In this document: positions 43,742 to 52,295 of the stretch, one piece after another | Position numbering within the stretch: position 1 is the first letter of the stretch | Layout: each line of letters opens with the position of its first letter | Source: Xylophilus ampelinus | Lineage (GTDB): Bacteria > Pseudomonadota > Gammaproteobacteria > Burkholderiales > Burkholderiaceae_C | Reading direction: 5' to 3' | NCBI RefSeq assembly: GCF_901875635.1 | Contig: NZ_CABFMN010000071.1 | Span: forward strand, 26,263-90,262 | DNA length: 64,000 nucleotides | Position numbers and translations under genes: made by a program | The notes under the pieces: generated by a model | Seen by the model: only the letters and a program-made list of their open reading frames with translations | Databases searched by the model: none | Told to the model about the DNA's origin: nothing

Positions 43742-44095
43742 TCAGAGCTCCCCGGTGGCGCGGCGCGGCCAGCCGTACAGCGCCAGCGCCGTCACCGCCA
43801 GCCCGATCCAGGTCGACAGCGCGATCACTATGAGGATGCGCAGGCCGTACTGCGTGAGCAGCGCCAGGTGCGTCATCACGCCCACGCCCACCGGCACGAA
43901 GAGCAGCGACAGGTGCGTGAGCAGGAAGCCGGCGCACTCGGCCACCGGCTCGCGCACGAGCGCGAAGCGCAGGCCGACGAGCAGCAGCACCAGGCCGAGC
44001 ACGGGCCCGGGCAGCGGCAGCGAGAGCCCGCGCGAGAGCAGCTCGCCCACCGACTGGAAGACGAGCAGCCAGGCCAGGCCGCGCAGCCCCTGCAT
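43742..44095 (-). CDS. CidA/LrgA family holin-like membrane protein
   Basis: The product is 117 residues from the ATG at 44095, or 123 from a TTG at 44113 that abuts a repeat. It has four membrane helices, with LRGLAWLLVFQSVGELLSRGLSLPLPGPVLGLVLLLVGL as the family start and LFVPVGVGVMTHLALL later. It acts with LrgB. The gap to lrgB is one base, so they are cotranscribed. The ATG is preferred because the TTG lies at the edge of a family A repeat. Confidence 0.9.
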   Translation of the reverse strand: MQGLRGLAWLLVFQSVGELLSRGLSLPLPGPVLGLVLLLVGLRFALVREPVAECAGFLLTHLSLLFVPVGVGVMTHLALLTQYGLRILIVIALSTWIGLAVTALALYGWPRRATGEL

Positions 44096-44116
44096 CAGCG
44101 GATGCTCCGGCAACTT

Positions 44117-44187
44117 GCTATGAAAACCATAGCTTCTTGCGCAAGCGGGACGGGCGCTGCAGGCACTTTTCTTTTGAATCCGAAGGA
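44117..44187 (+). repeat. Dispersed repeat family A, copy with both stems
   Basis: It reads GCTATGAAAACCATAGCTTC, then a CGGGACGGGCGCTGCAGGCAC stretch split by unpaired bases, then TTTTCTTTTGAATCCGAAGG. The tail TTTTGAAxxCGAAGG also occurs in the copy inside the carboxylase gene. It lies between purU (end) and the CidA gene (start). Confidence 0.85.
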
Positions 44188-44188
44188 A

Positions 44189-45034
44189 TCAACGGAAGAC
44201 CACGGTGCGGTGGCCGTTGAGCAGCACGCGGTGCTCGCTGTGCCACTTCACGGCCCGCGCGAGCACCAGGCTCTCGGTGTCGCGGCCGCGGGCCGTGAGG
44301 TCTTCCACCGTGTCGGTGTGGTCGGCACGGGCCACGTCCTGCTCGATGATCGGGCCCTCGTCGAGATCGGCCGTCACGTAGTGCGCGGTGGCGCCGATGA
44401 GCTTCACGCCGCGGTCATGCGCCTGATAGTAGGGCTTGGCGCCCTTGAAGCTGGGCAGGAAGGAGTGATGGATGTTGATGGCGCGCCCGGCCAGCCGGCC
44501 GCACAGCTCGTTCGACAGGATCTGCATGTAGCGCGCCAGCACCACGAGCTCGGCGCCCTCGGATTCGATGATCTCCAGCTGTTTCGCCTCGACCTGGGCC
44601 TTGGTGGCGGCCGTCACCGGGATGTGGTGGAAAGGCACGTTGTAGCTGGCCGCGAGCTGGTAGAAGTCGCGATGGTTGCTGACGATGGCGCGGATGTCGA
44701 CCGGCAGCAGCCCGCTCTTCCAGCGGAACAGCAGGTCGTTGAGGCAGTGGCCATCCTTGCTGACGAGGATCACCGTCTTCATTGGCTGCTGCGCGGGGTG
44801 CAGCTTCCAGGCCATGCCGAAGTCGCCGGCCAGCACGGCCAACTCGTCGCGCAATTGCGCCTCCGGCACCTTCTCGCAGGCAAAACGCACGCGCATGAAG
44901 AACAGGCCCGTGCCACGGTCGTTGTACTGGGCCGCTTCTTCGATGTTGCCGCCGCGCTCCAGCAGGAAGCCCGAGACGGCATGGACGATGCCCACGCGAT
45001 CGGGGCAGGACAGGGTGAGGATGTACGCGCTCAT
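44189..45034 (-). CDS. purU: Formyltetrahydrofolate deformylase
   Basis: This 281-residue enzyme hydrolyses 10-formyl-THF to formate and THF, feeding purine synthesis and balancing one-carbon pools. An N-terminal ACT domain (ILTLSCPDRVGIVHAVSGFL) is followed by a formyltransferase-like domain. That domain has AIVSNHRDF, RYMQILSN, NIHHSFLPSFKGAKPY (catalytic His) and ATAHYVTADLDEGPIIEQDV with the catalytic Asp. The ATG at 45034 fits the family N-terminus. Confidence 0.96.
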   Translation of the reverse strand: MSAYILTLSCPDRVGIVHAVSGFLLERGGNIEEAAQYNDRGTGLFFMRVRFACEKVPEAQLRDELAVLAGDFGMAWKLHPAQQPMKTVILVSKDGHCLNDLLFRWKSGLLPVDIRAIVSNHRDFYQLAASYNVPFHHIPVTAATKAQVEAKQLEIIESEGAELVVLARYMQILSNELCGRLAGRAINIHHSFLPSFKGAKPYYQAHDRGVKLIGATAHYVTADLDEGPIIEQDVARADHTDTVEDLTARGRDTESLVLARAVKWHSEHRVLLNGHRTVVFR

Positions 45035-45102
45035 GAGGGCGGTGATTGTCGCAGCGCGTGCCGTGCCACGCCGCCCCGGCCGCGATTGGCCTTCGCGCGG
45101 CC

Positions 45103-45936
45103 TCAGGAGGCGGGGCGCGCCGCTGGGGGCTTCAGGCGAGCGCAATAGTCCTGCGCCGCGAGGGCCGGCGTGGCCCAGACCGCATCGAAGCCGCCGCGGC
45201 CCGAGGCCGGCCCGCCCGCCGCCATGCGCACGCTGCGCACCTTCAGGTCGGTGGGCAGGTGCTGGGGCACGCCCAGGGCGGGGTCGGCATGGCCGGCGCC
45301 GGTGATGAGCAGCACCACCTGCCCGGGCCCGCGTGGCTGCTCGGCCAGCGTGTGGGCCATGGCGCGGTCGCGGGCGATCTGGATGCGCGTCATCGGCACG
45401 ATCTGCGATTCGGGCAGCAGGCCGCAGTGGCCGTCGCGCACGGCCGCCTGTTGCGCGCGCAGCGCCGCTTCGGACAGTTGCGCGTCGAGCGACACGTCGG
45501 CCATGGCGTCGCGCATGCGGGCGCGCGGCAGGTTGGCACCGAGCACCGGCACGCCGGCGCGCACGGCCGCCATCACGGCGGGGGCGTAGTCGGTCCATGG
45601 CCAGGCCTTGGCGTCCCAGGCCAGCGCGGCCTGCACCTGCGCCTCGGTGGCAGCGGTGGAGAGCGAAGCGGTCGTGCGGCCCTCCTCGGCCATCTCCAGC
45701 GCCAGCGCGGCCAGTTGCCGTCGTGCGGCGAGCGCCTCCACGCTCTCCCGCTCGATTGCATGGTGTTCGGGCGCATCGTGCTGCTCGCCCAGCAGCACCA
45801 CGTCGGCCGGCAGCAACCGGGCGATCCGCTCGGGCACCGGGCCGTCGTCGGCGCCGCGCAGCGCAGTGCATGCCGCCAGCGCCAGGACGAGGATCGACAG
45901 CGCGCAAGTTCGGCGGAAGCGAAGGACGGCAGGCAT
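45103..45936 (-). CDS. ChaN family lipoprotein
   Basis: The 277-residue protein has a lipobox LALAACTA after a signal sequence, so it is lipid-anchored. The ChaN fold shows ADVVLLGEQHDAPEHHAIE (two conserved acidic and His residues), ALEMAEEGR, YAPAVMAAVRAGVPVLGANLPR, and the closing LITGAGHADPALGVP. Family members bind heme or take part in iron handling; no iron gene lies nearby. It is divergent from the AbrB-type gene, with 55 bp between starts. Confidence 0.88.
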   Translation of the reverse strand: MPAVLRFRRTCALSILVLALAACTALRGADDGPVPERIARLLPADVVLLGEQHDAPEHHAIERESVEALAARRQLAALALEMAEEGRTTASLSTAATEAQVQAALAWDAKAWPWTDYAPAVMAAVRAGVPVLGANLPRARMRDAMADVSLDAQLSEAALRAQQAAVRDGHCGLLPESQIVPMTRIQIARDRAMAHTLAEQPRGPGQVVLLITGAGHADPALGVPQHLPTDLKVRSVRMAAGGPASGRGGFDAVWATPALAAQDYCARLKPPAARPAS

Positions 45937-45991
45937 CGCGCCATACTATGCGAGCCGCCGCGGCGCGGCTGCCGTCCTTCGCCTTCCAGTC

Positions 45992-47077
45992 TTGTCGTTC
46001 CCCACCCTGCGTTATTCCGCCCGCGTCGCCGCGACGCTGCTGCTCGCGCTCGCCGCCGTCGGCGTGTGCCTGTGGCTGCACACCCCGCTGCCCTGGATGA
46101 TCGGGCCGCTGCTGGCGGTGTCGATCGCCTCCATCGCCGGACTGCCGACCGCCAGCTTCACGCCGCTGCGCAACGGCGGCCAGTGGACCATCGGTGCGGC
46201 GCTGGGCCTGTACTTCACGCCGCACGTGACGGCGCTGGTGGCCGGCATCTGGTGGGCGATCGCGCTCGCCATCGCCTGGGCGCTGGTGCTGGGCTTCGGT
46301 TTCGGCCGTTGGCTCGAACGGCTGCATGCGCATCGCATGCCCCATGTGCCGCCACACGCCATGCGAGCCACGACTTACTTCGCCGGCGCGATCGGCGGGG
46401 CCTCGGAGATGACCATGATGGCCGAGAAGGCCGGCGCGCGCACCGACCTGGTGGCCGCAGCCCACAGCCTGCGCCTCGTGCTCGTCACCGTGACCATTCC
46501 CTTCGCCATGCAGTACAGCGGCCTGCACGGCCTGGACAGCGTGCCGCCAGCGGTGCGCGACGTGCGCTGGGAGGGCTTCGCGCTGCTGGCGCTGGTCACC
46601 CTCGCCGGCGCGCTTGCGATGCGGGCGCTGGGCCGCACCAACCCCTGGTTCATCGGCCCGCTGCTGGTGGCGATGGCGGTCACGATGAGCGGGCACACGC
46701 TGTCGGCCGTGCCGCTGTGGCTGTCCAACGCGGCCCAGCTGGTCATCGCCATCAGCCTGGGCGTGCGCTTCTCGCGCGAGTTCCTGCACACGGCGCCGCG
46801 CTGGCTCGCCTCGGTGGCGGCGGGCACGCTGGGCATGCTCGTGCTGTGCGGCGCCTTCGCGGCGGCGCTGGCCTGGGCCACCGGCATCCACTGGGCAACG
46901 ATGGTGCTCGGGACCTCACCCGGCGGCATCGCCGAGATGTCGATCACGGCCAAGGTGCTGCAGCTCGGCGTGCCCGTGGTCACGGCCTTCCAGGTGTGCC
47001 GGCTGGTGGCGGTGCTGGTACTGACGGGGCCGCTCTACGAACGGCTCTACGCGCGGCGCGTGAGCGACGCACGCTGA
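45992..47077 (+). CDS. AbrB family membrane transporter (DUF4311-like / ammonia-monooxygenase-labelled)
   Basis: This 361-residue protein has about 10 membrane helices arranged as two similar halves. The halves carry LPWMIGPLLAVSIASIAG and NPWFIGPLLVAMAVTMSG, the duplicated AbrB signature. The second part ends with GTSPGGIAEMSITAKVLQLGVPVVTAFQVCRL. Substrate is unknown; the ammonia-monooxygenase name used for this family is misleading. The only suitable start is TTG at 45992, just upstream of the first helix, since no in-frame ATG or GTG is present before it. Confidence 0.85.
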   Translation: MSFPTLRYSARVAATLLLALAAVGVCLWLHTPLPWMIGPLLAVSIASIAGLPTASFTPLRNGGQWTIGAALGLYFTPHVTALVAGIWWAIALAIAWALVLGFGFGRWLERLHAHRMPHVPPHAMRATTYFAGAIGGASEMTMMAEKAGARTDLVAAAHSLRLVLVTVTIPFAMQYSGLHGLDSVPPAVRDVRWEGFALLALVTLAGALAMRALGRTNPWFIGPLLVAMAVTMSGHTLSAVPLWLSNAAQLVIAISLGVRFSREFLHTAPRWLASVAAGTLGMLVLCGAFAAALAWATGIHWATMVLGTSPGGIAEMSITAKVLQLGVPVVTAFQVCRLVAVLVLTGPLYERLYARRVSDAR

Positions 47078-47196
47078 ACGCGGGCGGCCGCCCATATCGT
47101 TCCATGCAATGGAACAGCCGCGTTTCGTCGCACCGGCATTTCTCCTAAGGTGCCTGCAGGCACACCCCACGGGCGTGCACCGACAAGGAGACAAGC

Positions 47197-48189
47197 ATGG
47201 AACCGAGTGAATCTGGCGCGCGCCTGCGCCGCCGCACGCTGCTGCAGGCCGCGGCCATCGGCACCGCCTGCCCGGCCGCCTGGGCCCAGGCCCCCTTCCC
47301 CAGCCGGCCGGTGCGCATCGTCGTGCCTTTCGCGGCTGGCGGGCCGACCGACCTGATGGCGCGGGCCGTTGCCAAGGCGATGAGCCAATCCATGGGCCAG
47401 CCCTTCATCGTCGACAACAAGCCCGGCGGCGGCGGCGTGATCGGCATGGGCGAGATCACCCGCAACCCGCCCGACGGCTACACGCTGGTGATGCCTTCGA
47501 TCCTCGCGGTCACCAATCCCGCGCTGATGCCCAACTACCCCTTCGACACGGTGAAGGACTTCAGCCCCATCACCATCGTCGGGTTCATCCCGCATGCGCT
47601 GGTGGTGAAGCCGGACTTTCCGGCGCGCGACCTGCAGGGGCTGGTGCAGATGGCCAAGGAGAAGCCGGGCTCGCTCTCCTACGCCTCCTCGGGCGTGGGC
47701 ACCTCCGCCCATCTGGCCGGCGCGCTGTTCGCGCAACGCGCCGGCATCCAGGCCACGCACGTGCCCTACCGCGGCGCCGGACCGGCCGTGCAGGACCTGC
47801 TGGGCGGGCAGGTGCAGTTCATGTTCCTGGACATGAGTTCGGCGCTGTCGCAGATCCAGGCCGGCAAGCTGCGTGCGCTGGCCGTTGCGCCGGCCGCCCG
47901 CTTCGCCGGGCTGCCGCAGGTGCCCACGGTGGCCGAGCAGGGCTACCCCGGCTTCGACGTCCACGGCTGGTACGGGCTGCTGGTGGCGGGCGACACGCCA
48001 GCCCCGGTGGTCGACCGGCTCTACCAGGGCGTGAAGGCCGCGCTGGCGCAACCCGACCTGCGCGCGATGTTCCGCTCCCAAGGCATCGAACCGGGGGGCA
48101 TGCCGCCGACCGAGTACGCGCAGGTGATCCGCAAGGACCTGGCCCAGTGGAAGAAGACGATCGCCGAACTCGGCATCAAGATGGACTGA
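47197..48189 (+). CDS. Bug family (TctC) periplasmic solute-binding protein
   Basis: The 330-residue protein has a Tat-like signal (RLRRRTLLQAAAIGTACPAAWAQ). The Bug fold follows, with FPSRPVRIVVPFAAGGPTDLMARAVA, PFIVDNKPGGGGVIGM, NPPDGYTLVM and HVPYRGAGPAVQDLLGGQVQFMF. It binds a small carboxylate in the periplasm, as in tripartite tricarboxylate transport. The membrane components are not adjacent. A D-2-hydroxyacid dehydrogenase gene follows six bases after the stop, so the ligand may be a hydroxyacid. Confidence 0.93.
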   Translation: MEPSESGARLRRRTLLQAAAIGTACPAAWAQAPFPSRPVRIVVPFAAGGPTDLMARAVAKAMSQSMGQPFIVDNKPGGGGVIGMGEITRNPPDGYTLVMPSILAVTNPALMPNYPFDTVKDFSPITIVGFIPHALVVKPDFPARDLQGLVQMAKEKPGSLSYASSGVGTSAHLAGALFAQRAGIQATHVPYRGAGPAVQDLLGGQVQFMFLDMSSALSQIQAGKLRALAVAPAARFAGLPQVPTVAEQGYPGFDVHGWYGLLVAGDTPAPVVDRLYQGVKAALAQPDLRAMFRSQGIEPGGMPPTEYAQVIRKDLAQWKKTIAELGIKMD

Positions 48190-48195
48190 GCGGCC

Positions 48196-49194
48196 GTGCG
48201 CATTGCCATTCCCGACGACTACCAGGACTGCGTGCGTACCCTGGCCTGCTTCGGCCGGCTGAAGGGCCACGAGGTCACCGTGTTCAACGACACCGTGCAC
48301 GGCACCGATGCGCTGGCGCAGCGCCTGCAGGACTTCGACGCCGTGGTGCTCACCCGCGAGCGCACCCGCATCGATGCCGCCCTGCTGGACCGTCTGCCCC
48401 GTCTTCGGCTGATCAGCCAGACCGGGCGCATCGCTTCCCACGTGGACGTGGCCGCGTGCACGGCGCGCGGCGTGGCCGTGGCCGATGGCCGGGGCTCGGG
48501 CGCCGCCACGGCCGAACTGACCTGGGCCCTGCTGCTGGCCAGCCGGCGGCACCTGGTGGACGAAGCCAACCGCCTGCGCGCGGGCCTGTGGCAGGGCCAC
48601 CTGGGCCAGCAGCTGTTCGGCCAGCGGCTGGGCGTGTGGAGCTACGGCCGCATCGGGCAGCAGGTGGCCCGGTACGGCCGGGCCTTCGGCATGCAGGTGT
48701 GGGTGTGGGGGCGCGAGGGGTCGACCGCCGCAGCGCGCGCCGAGGGCTTCGAGGTAGCGCCATCCCGGCAGGCCTTCTTCGCGCAGAGCGATGCCATCTG
48801 CCTGCATGTGCGCCTGCTGCCCGAGACCCGCGGTCTGGTGACGCGCGCCGACCTGGACGCCATGAAACCCGACGCCGTGCTGGTCAACACCAGCCGCTGG
48901 GAACTGCTGGAGCCGGGCGCACTGGAAGCCGCCCTGCGCGCCGGCCGACCGGGATACGCCGCCGTCGACGTTTTCGAGCAGGAGGCAGAGCCGCTGCTGG
49001 GCGGCGACCATCCGCTGCTGTCGCTGCCCAACGCCCTGTGCACGCCGCACATCGGCTACGTGGAGCGCGACAACTACGAGGGCTACTTCGGCATGGCCTT
49101 CGACAACATCGTCGCCTTCGCGCACGGACAGCCGCAGAACCTGGTCAATCCCGAAGTGGTGGACGCGCGGACCACCGCATTGCCGCGCGGCTGA
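48196..49194 (+). CDS. D-2-hydroxyacid dehydrogenase family protein
   Basis: This 332-residue NAD(P)-dependent dehydrogenase has the family layout. A flavodoxin-like substrate domain comes first. The Rossmann motif is changed to GVWSYGRIGQQVARYGRAFG (SYGRIG in place of GxGxxG). LPETRGLVTRADLDAMKPDAVLVNTSR carries the active-site Arg region, and PHIGYVERDNYEGYF has the catalytic His. The start is GTG at 48196. It is coupled to the Bug gene. Confidence 0.9.
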   Translation: MRIAIPDDYQDCVRTLACFGRLKGHEVTVFNDTVHGTDALAQRLQDFDAVVLTRERTRIDAALLDRLPRLRLISQTGRIASHVDVAACTARGVAVADGRGSGAATAELTWALLLASRRHLVDEANRLRAGLWQGHLGQQLFGQRLGVWSYGRIGQQVARYGRAFGMQVWVWGREGSTAAARAEGFEVAPSRQAFFAQSDAICLHVRLLPETRGLVTRADLDAMKPDAVLVNTSRWELLEPGALEAALRAGRPGYAAVDVFEQEAEPLLGGDHPLLSLPNALCTPHIGYVERDNYEGYFGMAFDNIVAFAHGQPQNLVNPEVVDARTTALPRG

Positions 49195-49219
49195 GGAGGC
49201 TCACGGGCTTGCGTCCAAC

Positions 49220-49245
49220 GAAAAAGGCGCCCCGCGGGGCGCCTT
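49220..49245 (-). terminator. Rho-independent terminator
   Basis: AAGGCGCCCCGCGGGGCGCC forms a strong stem. On the reverse strand it is followed by TTTTT, so it ends the DUF3567 transcript; on the forward strand it also lies after the dehydrogenase gene but has no T-run. Confidence 0.88.
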
Positions 49246-49270
49246 CGGCGTGTCGGCTGCGGCCGTGCGT

Positions 49271-49591
49271 TCAGTGCATCAGCACCGGGTTCTGGGCCAG
49301 CTCGGCATAGCCCTCGAGGGTGTCCTCCACCTCTTCCTGCGTGGGCGTGTTGAGCTGCCAGGCCGCGATCTGCTTCTGGAACAGGTCGGCCCAGGAGCCG
49401 TCGAGGTAGACCTCCTTGCCCGAGCGCTTGTCGACGATCTCGAAGCCATCGCGCGCCAGCACCGGCAGATGCGGCGCCGCCGGGGCGTTGTCTTCTGTCG
49501 GCTGCACGTGGACGACGACGAAGGCGTCGGAGTCGTAAAGCATGTGCATGGCGGGGTGCTTCATGGAGTCGATGAGGGACATGGTCACCAT
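49271..49591 (-). CDS. DUF3567 family (BTH_I0359-type) protein
   Basis: This protein of up to 106 residues has MHMLYDSDAFVVVHVQP, GFEIVDKRSGKEVYLDGSWADLFQKQIAAW and the Glu-rich PTQEEVEDTLEGYAEL. These are the conserved parts of a small betaproteobacterial family of unknown function. It is cytosolic. Starts at 49591, 49582 (MSLIDS) and 49564 (MKHPAMHML) are all possible, and homology starts at about MHMLYDS. A terminator lies after its stop. Confidence 0.85.
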   Translation of the reverse strand: MVTMSLIDSMKHPAMHMLYDSDAFVVVHVQPTEDNAPAAPHLPVLARDGFEIVDKRSGKEVYLDGSWADLFQKQIAAWQLNTPTQEEVEDTLEGYAELAQNPVLMH

Positions 49592-49721
49592 GTAGCAATC
49601 AACGCGCCAGATTCAAGAGGCGCCGACATGGCGTGGGCGAAGGTGCCACCGGGAACGGTGACATGCGCCTGCGGGCGTAGGCAGTGTCCGACCCTGCGGT
49701 CGCCCGCGGCCGCCCGCGCCA

Positions 49722-50963
49722 TCAGGGCGTGCCCGTGCTGCGCAGCTGCAGGTCGGCCCAGTCGCCGTTGGGCTCCGTCTGGCGGATGCGCACCGGGAGC
49801 CAGCCCAGTTCGGGTGCCAGCCACAGTTCGATCTTGCGGTCGAAGGGCTTGCGCGGCAGGCGCGTGAGCTTGCGGGCCTGGAACTCGCCGGCCGGCGTGG
49901 CCTGCGCTTCGTCGCCGTCGACGCTGAAGCTCCAGACCTCGGCATCGCGCGTGCCCGCCGTCTGGACGCTGAAGCTGCTCCCGGGGGCGTGGCGCGCCGG
50001 GTCGCCGGCCAGCAGGGCCGACAATTGCAGGATCACGCTCAGCTCGTCCTGCGCGCCGGGCTGCAGCGGCGCGGGCGTGGTGGTGCTGCTGAACACGATC
50101 TGGCCGCTCTCGCGCACGAAATGCGTGGCGACCTCGCTGCGGCGGGTGTCGGAAAAGCGTTCCGGCTCCAGCCCCCCGGGCCCGACGCGTCCCACGCTCG
50201 TGCGCGAGCGGATGGTGCGGAACAGGACACGCAGCGCCAGGCGCGCGTTGTACTGGCTGCCGTCCTGCAGCCAGATCAATTCGCCGAACACGCCGGACAT
50301 CGGCTGCACACCCTGCTGTCCGGTCACGGTGAAATCGAGCTTGACCGACGGCGGCACCTTGAGCGCCTCGGTCGCGCCCGGCACGCCAGCCCCCGCGCCT
50401 GCGCCCGTGCCCGCGCCCTGGCCGGTGCCTGCGCCGCCGCCACCCGGGGGGCCGCTGTCCGACGCCGTACTGTCGGGCTCGCGGAGCAGCGCGTCCTGTC
50501 CCATCGACGGCGAGGAAGGCGTTGCTTCGGCGGCGGGCGGCGCGCTATCGGGCGGCGGTGATGCGGCCGGTGGTTCAGGTTCGGACGTGGGCGGGGCAGG
50601 AGTCTCGACGTGCTCCGGCGCCGGCACCGGGACGGGCGGCGGGGACTTCGGCCGCGCCGGTGCCGCCTGGCGAGGATGGGGGCGCAAGCGCGCGTTGGGC
50701 GCGGGCCCAGCCTGCGCCGGCTGGGTTGCCGGGGCCGCCGCAGTACCGGGCGATCCGCCGCCGGTGGCGGCGGGCGGTGCGATGACGATGGTGCGGGTGC
50801 TGAAGCGATGCGCCAACGGCAGGGCATCGTCGTGCTTACCGCGCGGCAACGCGCCCATCACCAGCAGGTGCGCCAGTGTGACGAACACCGTCAGCACTGC
50901 CACCGCGCGCCACGGCCGCCGCGGACGCGGCAGCACGACGATCATCGGGCGCAGGGAAGTCAT
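49722..50963 (-). CDS. DUF3108 protein with Pro/Ala-rich linker
   Basis: The 413-residue product has one N-terminal membrane helix (AVAVLTVFVTLAHLLVMGAL). A long low-complexity Pro/Ala/Gly region (about 60-190) follows, then a C-terminal DUF3108 domain (about 195-413) with KLDFTVTGQQGV, FSDTRRSEVATHFV and KIELWLAPELGWLPVRIRQTEPNGDWADL. The topology recalls TonB-like proteins: an inner-membrane anchor, a periplasm-spanning linker and a beta-rich outer-side domain. The function is unknown. It is divergent from the FAH-family gene, with 132 bp between. Confidence 0.85.
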   Translation of the reverse strand: MTSLRPMIVVLPRPRRPWRAVAVLTVFVTLAHLLVMGALPRGKHDDALPLAHRFSTRTIVIAPPAATGGGSPGTAAAPATQPAQAGPAPNARLRPHPRQAAPARPKSPPPVPVPAPEHVETPAPPTSEPEPPAASPPPDSAPPAAEATPSSPSMGQDALLREPDSTASDSGPPGGGGAGTGQGAGTGAGAGAGVPGATEALKVPPSVKLDFTVTGQQGVQPMSGVFGELIWLQDGSQYNARLALRVLFRTIRSRTSVGRVGPGGLEPERFSDTRRSEVATHFVRESGQIVFSSTTTPAPLQPGAQDELSVILQLSALLAGDPARHAPGSSFSVQTAGTRDAEVWSFSVDGDEAQATPAGEFQARKLTRLPRKPFDRKIELWLAPELGWLPVRIRQTEPNGDWADLQLRSTGTP

Positions 50964-51095
50964 GGACGGACGGCAAAGGCAGGAGCGAACGCGCAGGGGG
51001 CGGATGGGGATGGCTCGCCACTAAACTCCCGGCCTTCATCCAGTTTAGTGGGCCCGCAGGCGGGCATTCCCCGCCGCGGCCTTTCCGCGCACCCC

Positions 51096-52172
51096 ATGAA
51101 ACTCGCCACGCTCCAGGACGGTTCACGCGACGGCCAGCTGGTCGTCGTCTCGCGCGACCTGACCACCGCCCATTACGCCACCGGCATCGCGCACCGCCTG
51201 CAGCAGGTGCTGGACGACTGGGGCTTCATGAGCCCGCAACTGCAGGACCTGTACACCGCGCTCAACCACGGCCGCACGCGCCACGCCTTCCCCTTCAACC
51301 CCGGCCAGTGCACGGCGCCGCTGCCGCGCGCCTACCAGTGGGCCGATGGCTCGGCCTACCTCAACCACGTCGAGCTGGTGCGCAAGGCCCGCAACGCCGA
51401 GGTGCCTGCCACCTTCTACACCGACCCGCTCATGTACCAGGGCGGCAGCGACGACTTCCTCGGCCCCACGGACGATATCGTGGTGCCCAGCGAAGCGATG
51501 GGCATCGACTTCGAGGCCGAGGTCGCCGTCGTCACGGGCGACGTGCCCATGGGCGCCACGCCCGAGCAGGCGCTGGACGGCATCCGCCTGGTGATGCTGG
51601 CCAACGACGTGAGCCTGCGCAACCTCATCCCGGCCGAGCTGGCCAAGGGCTTCGGCTTCTTCCAGAGCAAACCGGCCACCGCCTTCAGCCCCGTGGCCGT
51701 GACCTTGGACGAACTCGGCCCCGCCTGGCAGGACGGCCGCGTGCACCTGGCGCTGCAGAGCACCTGGAACGGCCGCAAGGTCGGCCTGTGCGACGCCGGC
51801 CCGGACATGACCTTCCATTTCGGCCAGCTCATCGCCCACATCGCCAAGACCCGCAACGTGCGCGCCGGCAGCATCGTCGGCAGCGGCACTGTGAGCAACC
51901 CCGGCGTCGAGAAGAACGGCCGCATGGAATGGCCCAAGGGCTATTCCTGCATCGCCGAGAAGCGCTGCATCGAGACCATCCACGACGGCGCGCCCAAGAC
52001 CGAGTTCATGAAGTACGGCGACACGATCCGCATCGAGATGAAGGGGCTGGACGGCAAATCGCTGTTCGGGGCGATCGAGCAGGAGGTGGTGCCGGTGGGC
52101 GGGCGGGTGAAGCCGGCCGAGGCGGCGGCATCACAAGGCGTGCGCGGCGAGGACGAGGCGCTGGAAGACTGA
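51096..52172 (+). CDS. Fumarylacetoacetate hydrolase family protein
   Basis: The 358-residue protein has an N-terminal SH3-like domain (KLATLQDGSRDGQLVVVSRDL). The FAH catalytic domain follows, with FYTDPLMYQGGSDDFLGP, GIDFEAEVAVVTGDVP (metal ligand acidic pair) and GSGTVSNPGVEKNG, and ends with YGDTIRIEM. It cleaves a C-C bond in a beta-diketo acid or related product of aromatic breakdown. The ATG at 51096 fits the family start. It ends convergent with a LuxR gene, with a perfect inverted repeat between them. Confidence 0.92.
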   Translation: MKLATLQDGSRDGQLVVVSRDLTTAHYATGIAHRLQQVLDDWGFMSPQLQDLYTALNHGRTRHAFPFNPGQCTAPLPRAYQWADGSAYLNHVELVRKARNAEVPATFYTDPLMYQGGSDDFLGPTDDIVVPSEAMGIDFEAEVAVVTGDVPMGATPEQALDGIRLVMLANDVSLRNLIPAELAKGFGFFQSKPATAFSPVAVTLDELGPAWQDGRVHLALQSTWNGRKVGLCDAGPDMTFHFGQLIAHIAKTRNVRAGSIVGSGTVSNPGVEKNGRMEWPKGYSCIAEKRCIETIHDGAPKTEFMKYGDTIRIEMKGLDGKSLFGAIEQEVVPVGGRVKPAEAAASQGVRGEDEALED

Positions 52173-52205
52173 GGCGCCGAGCACGGCCTTGACAGCCCTC
52201 GAGTC

Positions 52206-52244
52206 CTATTTGACCGAAAAGCAGGAAATTTTTCGGTCAAATAG
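52206..52244. repeat. Perfect 15-bp AT-rich inverted repeat
   Basis: CTATTTGACCGAAAA (52206-52220) and its exact complement (52230-52244) enclose the nine bases GCAGGAAAT. It stands out in the very GC-rich surroundings. It lies in the gap of 123 bp between the convergent FAH-family and LuxR genes. It could be a terminator stem, although no T-run follows the arms, or a protein-binding or integration site. Confidence 0.85.
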
Positions 52245-52295
52245 CTCGACATGCGCGTGCCGGTGAGGGGTGGGAATGATCTTCACCGGCTCAGC

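Noticed and set aside
43015..44095. Phage holin/lysis module from the CidA/LrgB pair
   Set aside because: There is no endolysin, phage structural gene or integrase nearby; chromosomal lrgAB-type pairs are ordinary.
45035..46891. A long reverse frame upstream of and fused to purU
   Set aside because: The extra part covers the ChaN and AbrB genes in another frame and has no motif; PurU begins at 45034 with its ACT domain.
45992..47077. Ammonia monooxygenase
   Set aside because: That family label comes from early annotation of AbrB-type membrane proteins; no metal-binding or monooxygenase motif is visible.
49220..49245. Forward terminator after the D-2-hydroxyacid dehydrogenase gene
   Set aside because: The stem is strong but the following forward bases are CGGCGTG with no T-run; the T-run is on the reverse strand, so it is assigned to the DUF3567 gene.
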